Below are positions 25,517 to 34,362 of a stretch of DNA of 64,000 nucleotides, piece by piece. The position numbers were made by a program, and so were the translations under genes. The DNA comes from JAEZAA01 sp964514485 (GTDB lineage Bacteria; Pseudomonadota; Gammaproteobacteria; Pseudomonadales; Oleiphilaceae): NCBI GenBank assembly GCA_964514485.1, contig CAZEWG010000001.1, forward strand, positions 124,001-188,000, given 5' to 3'. A model generated the notes under the pieces. That model did no database searches and was not told where the DNA came from. It saw only the letters and a list, made by a program, of their open reading frames with translations. Position 1 is the stretch's first letter, and each line of letters starts with the position of its first letter.

Positions 25517-25543
25517 GCCTGACCAGGAGATCCCTGATCAGGC
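25517..25543. terminator. Shared hairpin between convergent genes
   Basis: GCCTGACCAG (25517-25526), loop gagatcc, CTGATCAGGC (25534-25543), one mismatch. It overlaps the stop codon of the EVE gene and could stop transcripts from both sides; no clear T-run. Confidence 0.4.
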
Positions 25544-26002
25544 ACTCGCCAGCGCCAGAATGGTTTGCCACTCTTCCTCAGTGACCGGCATGACCGACAG
25601 TCGGCTCCCCTTCTGGAGCAGCGGCATGGCCGCCAGCGCCGGCACGCTTTTCAAGCGGTCCAGCGGCACCAGCTGCTTAAAGGTCGAACACCACTGCACA
25701 TCCACCCGATACCAACGGGGGTTGTCAGGCGTGGACTTGGGATCAAAGTACGGAGACTCCGGATCCCAGGCCGAGCTATCCGGATAACCCGCCCGTACCA
25801 CTCGGGCCGTACCCGCCACGCCCGGCGGCTTACAGCTGGAGTGATAAAACAACACCAGATCCCCTTCCTGCATCTGGTCGCGCAGCATATTTCGCGCCTG
25901 ATAATTCCGTACGCCATCCCAGGGCGCGGTTTGCTGGGGGGAGCGATACAAATCCTCGATGCCAAACTCATCGGGCTCGCTTTTCATTAACCAATAAGCC
26001 AT
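25538..26002 (-). CDS. EVE-domain protein
   Basis: 154 residues made of one EVE (PUA-like) domain: MAYWLMKSEPDEFGIEDL, WDGVRNYQARNMLRDQMQEGD and VLFYHSSCKPPGVAG are its hallmark blocks. EVE/PUA-like domains bind modified bases in nucleic acids; bacterial single-domain versions have no firm role. ATG 26002 (AAGGG six bases upstream) is preferred over an earlier in-frame start at 26044, which would add a hydrophobic leader not seen in the family. Confidence 0.9.
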   Translation of the reverse strand: MAYWLMKSEPDEFGIEDLYRSPQQTAPWDGVRNYQARNMLRDQMQEGDLVLFYHSSCKPPGVAGTARVVRAGYPDSSAWDPESPYFDPKSTPDNPRWYRVDVQWCSTFKQLVPLDRLKSVPALAAMPLLQKGSRLSVMPVTEEEWQTILALASA

Positions 26003-26075
26003 GCCAGACCCTTCAAAAAACCAGAATCCGGCAATGTAGCACAAAAATTTCAGTGGGCCTGCCCTGGACAGCAGC

Positions 26076-26468
26076 CTACAAGCAAGGCGGAATGCCCATC
26101 AGAACCGGCGTCGCCACCCAGCACAAGGCAATCACCGCAAGACCATGGATCATCACCGCCACGAGCGCCATAAAACGCTGACGCCTGACCAGCTCGGGCT
26201 CCGCTTCCGCTTCACCAAGTTCGCGGTACTGCTGCCAGCTTCGCCACGCCAGATACACCATGGCCAGCAAGACCAACGGGGTGACGGCCAAGATCACCCA
26301 GTGCACCAGACTCAGCCCTGCGACCTGGATCTCGGCAAAACCCAACGCACACCCCAACGACAGAAAGGCATAATTGAACAGAAAATAAAGCGTCCACAGC
26401 AGCAAACCACTGACCATGGCCAACAAGCTGTTGCGCTGCAGGGCTCCAAGCATCTCGCCTCCTTCCAT
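26076..26468 (-). CDS. Small three-helix membrane protein of the cytochrome oxidase operon
   Basis: 130 residues with three membrane helices (about 15-35, 45-70 and 98-122) separated by a Glu-rich loop (ELGEAEAEPELVRRQ). ATG 26468 overlaps the stop of the oxidase subunit I-III gene (ATGA), so it is translationally coupled. No homologue was recognised by eye. Its place suggests an accessory or subunit-IV-like role in the caa3 oxidase, which is inference. It ends in a short Cys-containing tail (MGIPPCL). Confidence 0.8.
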   Translation of the reverse strand: MEGGEMLGALQRNSLLAMVSGLLLWTLYFLFNYAFLSLGCALGFAEIQVAGLSLVHWVILAVTPLVLLAMVYLAWRSWQQYRELGEAEAEPELVRRQRFMALVAVMIHGLAVIALCWVATPVLMGIPPCL

Positions 26469-28999
26469 CACATCAGCAGTGGTAGCAGGTGCAACGCCAC
26501 ATAACCTACCAGGCACTGCAACACCACGTAATGCCAAAACAGTGACACATTAGTGACTTCCATGGGCTTGTCGGACACCACATAGCCATACGCCGAGCGC
26601 GCCAGAATAAAGCAGGCCATCAGCACCACCAGCCCTACATGCAACAGATGACAGCCCACTAACGCGTGAAGAATTGCCCCATAGGCATGCTGCTGCGGTC
26701 CATAAGGCGCATCCCGCAGCAGCAAAACCTGACTCACCCCATAGGCCAACGCCAGCAGGATCGCCAGCCCATAGCCCAGACGCAGCCGCGGCAGACTCCC
26801 GACTCGCAACTGACGACCGGCCCAACCCATCGCAACGCTACTGAGAATCAGGCCGCCCAGCCCCAAACTTGGCACCAGCCAAGGCAGCGCACCAAAATCT
26901 GGGGGCGGCCAGGCCGGCGCAACGGTCCAGAGAAACAGATAGCCGAACAACAGCGAACCATACAGGGAGAGATCCGCCAGAATACTTAACCCCATGGCCC
27001 ACCAGCCCGGCCCCCGTGGGTGACTGTATTGCAGGGGCAGCTTTAACCCCTGGCCGGCATCCACCACCAAGGGTGCCTGCTTGATGCCCCGATCCCACAG
27101 CCAGCACCAGACACCGGCCACCATCAGCACCGCCGCAATGGGCACCAGCCAGTACTGTTTGATGAGCAGCCCGATGAAGAATAAAGCAGTCGCTAATGCC
27201 AAGAGCAGGGGGATATAGGTATTGCGAGGCAACCGGACCACGTATTCCGGTTTGGCATCGAGCATGGAGGTGGCCATTGTTTCCCGCTCACCACTGCCCG
27301 GATCAGCCAAATAGCCCTGTCCCTCGGCCAGCTCCTGGGGCAGCTTCGGGTTGTGCCACAAAGGATAACGATCCCGGATCTGGGGCAGGCTGATAAAGTT
27401 GTAGGAAGGCGCCGGATGACGCAGGCTCCATTCCAAAGTCCCTGCCCCCCAGCTATTGGCGGTGGCTCGCCTACCGAAACGGTAGTGGAGATACAGGTCC
27501 ATGATGAAAGCCGCAACCCCGGCCGCCATCAGAAAGCCCCCGACGGTGGAGATCAGGTTGATGATTTCCCAGCCCAGCCCCTCGGGATAGGTATAGGTGC
27601 GCCGGGTCATCCCCAGCATGCCGGTCAGATGCATCGGCAAAAAAGTGATGTTGAAGCCGATAAACAGCAGCCAGAACGCCAGCCGCCCGAACAGCTCCGA
27701 GTATTCCCGCCCCGACATCAGGGGCAGCCAGTAGTACAGGCCGGCGAAGAACGGGAACAGCATCCCGCCGATCAGCACATAATGCAGATGGGCCACCACG
27801 AAATGGGTGTCATGGACCTGCCAGTCGAAACTGGCCAGCGCCAGCATGACGCCGGTGAGGCCGCCGAGCACGAAAATAAACAGAAACCCCATCAGAAACA
27901 GCATGGGAACCCGCATTTGCGCCCGTCCCAACCACAACGTCGCGATCCAGACAAACACCTGGATACCACTGGGAATGGCCACCCCCATACTGGCGGCGGA
28001 GAAGAATCCCTGGGCGACCTGGGGCAGTCCCACCGTATACATGTGGTGGACCCAGATCATAAAGCTGATAAACCCCGTCGCCACCACCGCCAGCACCACC
28101 CAGCTGTACCCCACCACCGGGTGGCGGGCGAAGGTAGCAACGGCCATGGTGACGATGCCCGCGGCGGGCAGGAAAATAATATAGACCTCGGGATGACCGA
28201 ACAGCCAGAACAGATGCTGCCACAACAGTGGATCGCCCCCCTGCCCGACCATGAAAAACGGCCAGCCAAAGGCCCGCTCCAGCTCCAGCAGGATGCTGCC
28301 CAGGATCAAGGGCGGGAAGCCCAGGATAATCATGAAACCAGTCACCAGCATGTACCAGGCAAACAGCGGCATCCGGTTGACGCCCATCCCGGGCGCCCGG
28401 GCTTTCAGAATGGTTGCCACCAGTTCAATACCGGCTGAGACGGCGGAGATTTCCACAAAGGTAATCCCCAGCAGCCAGAAATCCGAGTTGAGCCCCGGTG
28501 TATATTCGGAGCTGGCCAGGGGCACGTACATAAACCAGCCCGCATCCGGCACACTACCCACCAGGAAACTGCTGTACAGGAGAATGCCGCCGAACAGATA
28601 GCACCAATAGCCATAGGCGCTGAGCCGGGGGTAGAGCATGTCCCGGGAGCCGATCATCTTGGGGAGCAGATAGAAAGCGATGCCTTCCAAGACCGGCACC
28701 GCGAACAAAAACATCATGGTGGTGCCATGCATGGTGAACAACTGGTTGTAGACTTCATGATCCAGAAAGTCGTTATCCGGCATGGCCAGCTGGGTCCGCA
28801 GCAGCATGGCCTGCAAGCCACCCAACAGAAAAAATACAAACCCGGTGATGATAAAACGGCGGGACACATTGCTATGATTGACCACGGAAAGCTGGGCCAG
28901 CCCCGGTCGTGTTCCCCAGATCCGCTCAAAGCGCTGGTGCAACTGCTCGGCCTGGCTGTGTTGCGGCGCTGCCTGCTCTGAAGAACCGCCCCCCATCAT
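26468..28999 (-). CDS. ctaD: Cytochrome c oxidase subunit I-III fusion (caa3 type)
   Basis: 843 residues. Residues about 25-545 are subunit I: heme a ligands His91 and His406, heme a3 ligand His404, CuB ligands His269, His318 and His319, and the cross-linked Tyr273 in GHPEVY, so the catalytic site is complete. Residues about 600-843 add the helices of subunit III, including a HALVGCHLLHVGLVVL segment. Such I-III fusions are known in caa3 oxidases. It reduces O2 to water and pumps protons. Start ATG 28999 overlaps the subunit II stop. No heme A synthase or Cu-insertion gene is seen beside it. Confidence 0.93.
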   Translation of the reverse strand: MMGGGSSEQAAPQHSQAEQLHQRFERIWGTRPGLAQLSVVNHSNVSRRFIITGFVFFLLGGLQAMLLRTQLAMPDNDFLDHEVYNQLFTMHGTTMMFLFAVPVLEGIAFYLLPKMIGSRDMLYPRLSAYGYWCYLFGGILLYSSFLVGSVPDAGWFMYVPLASSEYTPGLNSDFWLLGITFVEISAVSAGIELVATILKARAPGMGVNRMPLFAWYMLVTGFMIILGFPPLILGSILLELERAFGWPFFMVGQGGDPLLWQHLFWLFGHPEVYIIFLPAAGIVTMAVATFARHPVVGYSWVVLAVVATGFISFMIWVHHMYTVGLPQVAQGFFSAASMGVAIPSGIQVFVWIATLWLGRAQMRVPMLFLMGFLFIFVLGGLTGVMLALASFDWQVHDTHFVVAHLHYVLIGGMLFPFFAGLYYWLPLMSGREYSELFGRLAFWLLFIGFNITFLPMHLTGMLGMTRRTYTYPEGLGWEIINLISTVGGFLMAAGVAAFIMDLYLHYRFGRRATANSWGAGTLEWSLRHPAPSYNFISLPQIRDRYPLWHNPKLPQELAEGQGYLADPGSGERETMATSMLDAKPEYVVRLPRNTYIPLLLALATALFFIGLLIKQYWLVPIAAVLMVAGVWCWLWDRGIKQAPLVVDAGQGLKLPLQYSHPRGPGWWAMGLSILADLSLYGSLLFGYLFLWTVAPAWPPPDFGALPWLVPSLGLGGLILSSVAMGWAGRQLRVGSLPRLRLGYGLAILLALAYGVSQVLLLRDAPYGPQQHAYGAILHALVGCHLLHVGLVVLMACFILARSAYGYVVSDKPMEVTNVSLFWHYVVLQCLVGYVALHLLPLLM

Positions 29000-30018
29000 T
29001 GCAGGCTCTCCAGGTAAAGGGCGATGGAACGTAACTCCTCCGGCACCAGGTCATCATAGGCGGGCATCTTGGGGTGCGGCTGCAACCGGTGTTCCTTGCT
29101 GGTGATCCAGGCTTCAAAATCGCCGACCGTCAGCCGGCCCGTTCGCCCCAACCCCAGACTATAGCGGCTGGCCACGTGAGTAAGATCAGGCCCACCTGAA
29201 CCCTGAGCCTCACTGCCCCGGACCCGATGGCAGTCGCCACAGCCATGGGCCATAAACGCCAGCTGTCCCTGCATCAAAGATTCTCGTTCCGGCACCCGCC
29301 CCGGACGCGCCTGGCGTTGTCGCCACTGCTGGAACTCGTCCGGCTCCAGGGCAATCACGTAAAACTCCATATGGGCATGGAGCGGACCACAAAACTCCGC
29401 GCACTGGCCGCGATAAATCCCGGCGGTGTTGGCCTGCAGCTGCAACTGATTAACCCGCCCCGGAATCACATCCAGCTTTCCAGCCAGGCTCGGCACCCAA
29501 AAGCTATGAATCACATCGGCGCTGTGTAGCCGCACCCGCACCGACTGCCCGACCGGAATCCGCAGCTCATTGGCGGTCACCAGGGATTCTTCCGAAGACG
29601 CTCCCGGGTAGTGAACCTCCCACCAAAAACGATGGGCTGTCACGTCCACCACCAGCGCCTCGGGATCCATCACATAGGCCCGATACCCCACTCCCAAGCC
29701 GAACACCAGCAGGGGCGTCAGGGCCGCAACGGGCAACAGGACGCCGCCGCCCACCACAAATTTGGTCGCCGAGATCGCTCCCCGACGCTCCGGCCTGCGA
29801 TAGATGGCATATAAGGCCAGCGTCATCACCAGGACCAGCACCGCCGTGGCACCATAGAACATCCACCACCAAAGCCGTTCGATGTTCTGCGCGGTGGCGG
29901 AATGGGTGTCGAGCATGGACTGCTCGCCCCGGCAGCCGCTCAAGCTGATCAGCCACACCCAGCACAACCTTTGTCTCCATTGGGCCTGCCCCGGCCCTTG
30001 TCTCAACGTCCTGCTCAT
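28996..30018 (-). CDS. ctaC: Cytochrome c oxidase subunit II with fused cytochrome c (caa3 type)
   Basis: 340 residues. N-terminal lipoprotein signal with lipobox Cys at about 29 (LISLSGC), then two membrane helices (about 50-72 and 86-112). The CuA domain has ligands His171, Cys206, Cys210, His214 and Met217 (C-A-E-F-C-G-P-L-H-A-H-M). A C-terminal mono-heme cytochrome c domain has CGDCH at 260-264 and a Met ligand in HPKMPAYDD. It accepts electrons from a soluble or membrane cytochrome c. ATG 30018 follows AGGGAG. First gene of a three-gene operon with ATGA overlaps. Confidence 0.93.
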   Translation of the reverse strand: MSRTLRQGPGQAQWRQRLCWVWLISLSGCRGEQSMLDTHSATAQNIERLWWWMFYGATAVLVLVMTLALYAIYRRPERRGAISATKFVVGGGVLLPVAALTPLLVFGLGVGYRAYVMDPEALVVDVTAHRFWWEVHYPGASSEESLVTANELRIPVGQSVRVRLHSADVIHSFWVPSLAGKLDVIPGRVNQLQLQANTAGIYRGQCAEFCGPLHAHMEFYVIALEPDEFQQWRQRQARPGRVPERESLMQGQLAFMAHGCGDCHRVRGSEAQGSGGPDLTHVASRYSLGLGRTGRLTVGDFEAWITSKEHRLQPHPKMPAYDDLVPEELRSIALYLESLQ

Positions 30019-30205
30019 GGACTCCCTGTCTTTCCGGTCGCTGATGCAACAAATTCTCACAGGCAATGATGTAGCAAAGCGCCCCACTCCAGTAGCGGGG
30101 AAGCGCCTTGTTGGGCAAATTCCTTTGGCCTAGGATTGAATCGTCCCATCAGCTCTGACCCACCCGCTCAGGCTGGACCTGAGCAACAACTCCGCGAGGC
30201 CGGTT

Positions 30206-30619
30206 ATGCCCTGGATGGTTACGGCACATATCATCTTTATTCTCATGTGGTCGGCCGGTCTTTTAGGGCTGATCTACATGCTCGCCGCCCACCACGACGA
30301 GCATGACCCGCAACAGACCGAGTTCTATCGCATTATCGAACGCAAGCTCTACTTTCATCTGGCCACTCCAGCCGCCGTCCTGAGTGTGCTGACCGGGCTG
30401 TGGCTGCTGTTCAGCCGGGGCTATGAGGGAGGCTGGCTACCCGTCAAGCTGGTGCTGGTCAGCCTGATGGTGGGCGCCCATGCCTATAGCGGCAAGCTGT
30501 TCACCCATTTCTGGCAGGGCAAGCGCCGCCACGGCGTACGCTTCTATCAGGCCTACAACCTGCTCCAGACATTGATGATCAGCGCCATTTTTTATCTGGT
30601 GGCGGCGAAGTCGTTTTAG
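30206..30619 (+). CDS. HemJ/CopD-like membrane protein
   Basis: 137 residues with four membrane helices. HIIFILMWSAGLLGLIYML near the N-terminus and a later RKLYFHLATPAAVLSVLTGLW block match the HemJ/UPF0093 group within the CopD superfamily; HemJ is a protoporphyrinogen IX oxidase. It is divergent from the caa3 operon, which needs heme A, so a part in heme supply is plausible but not shown. GAGG precedes ATG 30206 by six bases; ATG 30215 is an alternative. Confidence 0.75.
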   Translation: MPWMVTAHIIFILMWSAGLLGLIYMLAAHHDEHDPQQTEFYRIIERKLYFHLATPAAVLSVLTGLWLLFSRGYEGGWLPVKLVLVSLMVGAHAYSGKLFTHFWQGKRRHGVRFYQAYNLLQTLMISAIFYLVAAKSF

Positions 30620-30631
30620 CGGGGCCCGAAG

Positions 30632-31114
30632 CTATTGCCGCCCGTTGGGGTGATTCTCATCCGGCGGCGAAACACCGATGTTGTGATCAAACACCAGCTT
30701 GCCGCCCATCCAACCGGCCAGCATCACGATAATGACATTCAGCCCGGTCAGGGCCAGGCCCCAGGGAAGCACCGCCTCCACATGGTTCTCCCAGCGCCAC
30801 ACCAGATTACTGGCCGCAATGGCCACCACCATGATTCCGGCAATAAAGTGGGACCAACTGCCCATAAAGCGGCGGATGGTGGGGGTGAGCATAAAGTCCA
30901 GGGTGCCGACCAGTGCCGCCACGCCTCCCGTGGTCAGGCCGGCCACAATGGCCCAGAAGGAAACTTCAGCCCAGAACGGGTTGCTGGTCCAGAGATAAAC
31001 CAGGTCGGTCACCAGCGTCGTATTCAGAAAGGTAATGGGGAAATTCACCAGCATGGGATGAATCGGATGTCCGGCAATGGCAATGGTGCTTCCCGACTCG
31101 TTCCTGTTTGCCAT
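30632..31114 (-). CDS. DUF2231-type membrane protein
   Basis: 160 residues with four membrane helices. GHPIHPMLVNFPITFLNT at the start and MGGKLVFDHNIGV near the end are the conserved blocks of DUF2231 proteins, which may bind heme through their His residues and often sit near respiratory genes. It is convergent with the HemJ-like gene, with only 12 bp between stops. Function not established. Confidence 0.85.
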   Translation of the reverse strand: MANRNESGSTIAIAGHPIHPMLVNFPITFLNTTLVTDLVYLWTSNPFWAEVSFWAIVAGLTTGGVAALVGTLDFMLTPTIRRFMGSWSHFIAGIMVVAIAASNLVWRWENHVEAVLPWGLALTGLNVIIVMLAGWMGGKLVFDHNIGVSPPDENHPNGRQ

Positions 31115-31240
31115 TGCCGCCTCCCCGCTGACTCACACCGATAAGTCTACAGCTGGGCGCCAGGACAAGAAATCCGGCGGATGACTTGCCCCTTTAAAGT
31201 CAGTATCCTTCGCTGGCAAAAGCATTTCCGGAGGAGTTTT

Positions 31241-31696
31241 ATGGCCACCATCAGCATCTTTGTCGGCACCGTTTATGGCGGTGCGTTGTTTACCGCCAAG
31301 GAAGTCGCCACCAAGTTGCGTGAGGCCGGCCACCAGGTCAATCTGTACGATCCCTCACCCAGCCTTGAGGATCTGACCCAGGACGAGGCCGCCATCCTGG
31401 TATGCACCTCCACCACCGGCCACGGCGAGATTCCGCCCAACCTATTGCCGTTCTACCTGGAATTACGGGACAAGTTTCCCCTCCTGGGTGGGCGCCCTTT
31501 TGGGATCATCACATTGGGGGATAGCTCCTATGGCGACACCTATGGCGGCGCTGGAACCCTGATGGAAGAACTACTACTGGAGTTGGGCGGCCGCCAGGTC
31601 AAAGAACGCCTGGTGATCGACGCCCTTGAAACCACGGAGCCCGAGCAAGAGGCGATTCCCTGGGCGCTGGACTGGGCCGGTCAGATCAATTACTGA
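31241..31696 (+). CDS. Flavodoxin (MioC-like)
   Basis: 151 residues, a single flavodoxin-like domain. The FMN phosphate loop is FVGTVYGGA at the N-terminus, CTSTTGHGEIPPN is the first flavin loop and GDSSYGDTYGGAG the second. E. coli MioC, of similar size and pattern, supports biotin synthase activity. The start is ATG 31241 right after GGAGGAG. Divergent from the DUF2231 gene. Confidence 0.88.
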   Translation: MATISIFVGTVYGGALFTAKEVATKLREAGHQVNLYDPSPSLEDLTQDEAAILVCTSTTGHGEIPPNLLPFYLELRDKFPLLGGRPFGIITLGDSSYGDTYGGAGTLMEELLLELGGRQVKERLVIDALETTEPEQEAIPWALDWAGQINY

Positions 31697-31711
31697 GCGG
31701 CCCAAGAGCAC

Positions 31712-32572
31712 TCAGCTTTCCCACTGACGAATCAGGGCCTCCTGGGCCACCGAGGCGACCAGCCGGCCCTGACGGTCGAAAATATTGCCCCGGTTCAGTC
31801 CCCGGGCGTGGGCGGCACTGGGGCTCTCCATACTGAAGAGCAGCCAGTCGTCGAACCGGAAATGGCGGTTGAACCAAATGGCATGATCCAGGCTCGCCAC
31901 CTGGATACCCCGCTGGTAATAACTCACCCCATGGGGCTGCAGGGAGGTACCCAGAAAACCGAAGTCCGACGCATAGGCCAGCAGGCACTGATGGATGGCC
32001 GGGTCATCCGGCAACGGGCTTGCGGTCCGGAACCAATGGTGTTTGATCGGCGGCCGTTTATCGGGCGCCAGGTAGTTGATGGGATTGATCGGCCGAATCT
32101 CGATGGGCCGGTCGCGGGTGAACTTCTCCCGCAGTTTTTCCGGAATCAAATGCTGAAAGCGCCGGGCCATCTCCAGCTCTGATTTCAGCCCCTCCGGGCC
32201 TTCCACCTCCGGCATTTCGAGCTGGTGCTCAAAGCCTGACTCCTCGACCTGGAAAGAAGCGGTCAGGGTGAAGATCTCCTCACCATGCTGGAGGGCCATC
32301 ACCCGGCGGGTGGTAAAGCTGCGACCATCCCGGATGCGATGAACCTCATACTCGATGTCCGCATGAGGATCGCCCGGGCGCAGAAAGTAACCGTGCATGG
32401 AATGGGCCAGCCGGTTCTCCACGGTCTGGTAGGCAGCCATCATGGCCTGACCGACCACCTGGCCGCCAAACACGTTTTTGAAACCCAGGTCTTCGCTCTG
32501 ACCCCTGAAGTGGTCCGCGTCCACCTTTTCCACGTTCAGCAAATCCACCAGCTTTTGCACAACGTCTTGCAT
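31712..32572 (-). CDS. tesB: Acyl-CoA thioesterase II
   Basis: 286 residues, the same as E. coli TesB. It is a double hotdog fold: FGGQVVGQAMMAAYQTV and MHGYFLRPGDPHADI in the first repeat, and HQCLLAYASDFGFLGT and LDHAIWFNRHF in the second with the catalytic Asp region. It hydrolyses medium and long acyl-CoAs to free acids. Convergent with the flavodoxin gene (15 bp between stops). Confidence 0.93.
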   Translation of the reverse strand: MQDVVQKLVDLLNVEKVDADHFRGQSEDLGFKNVFGGQVVGQAMMAAYQTVENRLAHSMHGYFLRPGDPHADIEYEVHRIRDGRSFTTRRVMALQHGEEIFTLTASFQVEESGFEHQLEMPEVEGPEGLKSELEMARRFQHLIPEKLREKFTRDRPIEIRPINPINYLAPDKRPPIKHHWFRTASPLPDDPAIHQCLLAYASDFGFLGTSLQPHGVSYYQRGIQVASLDHAIWFNRHFRFDDWLLFSMESPSAAHARGLNRGNIFDRQGRLVASVAQEALIRQWES

Positions 32573-32659
32573 GAGTCCTTATTCCTCTCCGATTGTCACG
32601 GGGCATTCTGCGACAAGCGTACAAGAGCATGCAAGCCGAACTCCGTTTGTCGGCCAGGG

Positions 32660-32739
32660 CTTCAATTGGCTTCAAGGGGGTATCGGGAGCATAATTCAGG
32701 GCCAGCCAAGCATTCACCTCACCGGCCAGAGCCCTACTG
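32660..32739 (+). promoter_or_regulatory. Promoter of the small CWC gene
   Basis: TTGGCT (32666-32671) and CATAAT (32690-32695) are separated by 18 bp, upstream of the start at 32740. Match to sigma-70 consensus is moderate. Confidence 0.4.
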
Positions 32740-32943
32740 ATGAGTAACCAGTCTCTTGAACCCCTCACCCACCACTGCCCCCAGTGCAACAAACCCATGA
32801 GCTGTGAGCTGGAGCAAGGGAATTCCCACTGCTGGTGCTTTGATCTGCCACCGGCGCCCGGGCTGCTGGAACAGTCGTCCCAGGCCCGGTGCCTGTGTCG
32901 GGAGTGCCTCATGGCTTCTTGCGCCCCGCAACAGGCAGACTAA
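32740..32943 (+). CDS. Cysteine-rich CWC family protein
   Basis: 67 residues with eight Cys. C-P-Q-C near the N-terminus, C-W-C-F in the middle and C-L-C-R-E-C near the end fit the CWC family, presumed to bind a metal such as zinc. The role is unknown. The ribosome site is weak. The 3' end lies seven bases from the stop of the convergent nitroreductase gene. Confidence 0.75.
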   Translation: MSNQSLEPLTHHCPQCNKPMSCELEQGNSHCWCFDLPPAPGLLEQSSQARCLCRECLMASCAPQQAD

Positions 32944-32950
32944 CAACGCC

Positions 32951-33541
32951 TTACTCGATGCGGCAGGCTTGGTCGAAGCTCAGGCGCGGGCCACGGGGAT
33001 ACAGCTTGTCCGCCTCGCCATAACCCAGATTGACCAACATACTGGCCTTGTAGCGCCCATCGGGGAAAAACGCCTCATTCACTTTGTCGGCCTCAAAACC
33101 GGTCATGGGGCCACAATCCAGCCCCAGGGAGCGGGCCGCCAGAATGAAATAACCGGCCTGCAGGCCACTATTGAGCTGGGCGGTGGCCAGGCTGGCTTCG
33201 GCATTGGCCTTGAAGCCCTCGGCCGCATCCGGATAGACCGGAAACTGCTCCGGCAAGTGCTCATAAAAAGCCGTGTCGTAAGCAATAATCGCCGTTGCCG
33301 GAGCCGCCATGGTTTTTTCCACATTACCCGGCGCCAAGCTCGGCTTCAGGCGCTCTTTGGCCTCGGCGGAACGGACAAAAACCACCCGGGCCGGCTGACA
33401 GTTCATGGCCGTTGGGCCCCACTTGTACAGATCGTAGAGCTGCTGGAGCACCTCTGCGGGAATGTCCTTGTCCTGCCAGGCAATATGAGTGCGAGCCTCA
33501 CGGAACAGCTGATCCAGGGCATCATTGGCAAGCATGGTCAT
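32951..33541 (-). CDS. RutE/HadB-like nitroreductase family protein
   Basis: 196 residues. The sequence follows E. coli RutE closely (ARTHIAWQDKDIP, LYKWGPTAMNCQPARVVFVR, GLDCGPMTGFEADKVNEAFF, RLSFDQAC), an FMN-dependent enzyme proposed to reduce malonic semialdehyde in pyrimidine breakdown. No other rut genes are nearby, so a general nitro or enal reductase role is as likely. GAGGTG precedes ATG 33541. Confidence 0.88.
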   Translation of the reverse strand: MTMLANDALDQLFREARTHIAWQDKDIPAEVLQQLYDLYKWGPTAMNCQPARVVFVRSAEAKERLKPSLAPGNVEKTMAAPATAIIAYDTAFYEHLPEQFPVYPDAAEGFKANAEASLATAQLNSGLQAGYFILAARSLGLDCGPMTGFEADKVNEAFFPDGRYKASMLVNLGYGEADKLYPRGPRLSFDQACRIE

Positions 33542-33555
33542 AATTTCACCTCAAG

Positions 33556-34260
33556 TTATTGAATCGGTAAATCAAACAGCAGGGCTTCACTATCGCTTTC
33601 AGCGCGCAGCTCCAGCGCCTGCCGGTCATCCAGATAATATGCATCGCCCGGCGTCAGCGATTGCTCGCCGATCGTTACAGCGCCTTTGATCAGATGCAGG
33701 TATAACCCGCGCTGCGCACCCCGGTCGTGACTCAGTGCCTGTCCGGCCCGGGGCCGCAGCACATAGAGCTCGACATCCTGATGGATTTGCAAAGAGCCCT
33801 CGCGGCCATCCGGCGACACCACCAGACGGCGGCCCTCCTGATCTTCTTCCCGGGGGAACGAGCGCTGTTGATAACTAGGCGTCAAACCGGCCTGCTGGGG
33901 CAAAATCCAGATCTGCAGGAACTTCAGTACCTCGCTGGAGGAGGCATTATATTCGCTGTGAGTGACGCCGGTGCCGGCAGACATCAGCTGGAACTCACCG
34001 GCGCTCATCCGCTGCACATGACCCATGCTATCGCGATGTTCCATGGTGCCCTGGATCACGTAGGACAGGATTTCCATATCCCGGTGACCGTGGGTACCGA
34101 AACCGGCCCCCGGACTGACGGTGTCATCGTTGATCACCCGCAGCACCGACTGCCCCATATAGGCAGGATCATACCAGGAACCAAAGGAAAAGCTGTGGCG
34201 ACTCTGCAGCCAGCCCAGGTCGACAAAGCCCCGGGTATTTCCGTGACGGTAATAACTCAT
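33556..34260 (-). CDS. Pirin family protein (YhhW/quercetinase-like)
   Basis: 234 residues, double cupin. The metal-binding His/Glu set is visible in GTHGHRDMEI and TGVTHSEYNAS, with a Glu in GEFQLMSAG. E. coli YhhW, of similar length, is a quercetin 2,3-dioxygenase; the natural substrate is unknown. It stands 15 bp upstream of the nitroreductase gene on the same strand, so the two are probably cotranscribed. Confidence 0.9.
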   Translation of the reverse strand: MSYYRHGNTRGFVDLGWLQSRHSFSFGSWYDPAYMGQSVLRVINDDTVSPGAGFGTHGHRDMEILSYVIQGTMEHRDSMGHVQRMSAGEFQLMSAGTGVTHSEYNASSSEVLKFLQIWILPQQAGLTPSYQQRSFPREEDQEGRRLVVSPDGREGSLQIHQDVELYVLRPRAGQALSHDRGAQRGLYLHLIKGAVTIGEQSLTPGDAYYLDDRQALELRAESDSEALLFDLPIQ

Positions 34261-34362
34261 ACAGCCCCCTTGATCAACTGAATTACTGATAGAGCCAGTT
34301 TAATCAAGAGGGCTATCACAAGGTAGCGAGATAATTAGGAGGTCTTATTCAAATAATTTGAA

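Noticed and set aside
27353..28438. Open frame opposite the oxidase subunit I gene (361 codons)
   Set aside because: Gln/His/Pro-rich shadow of a GC-rich membrane gene; no ribosome site or family resemblance.
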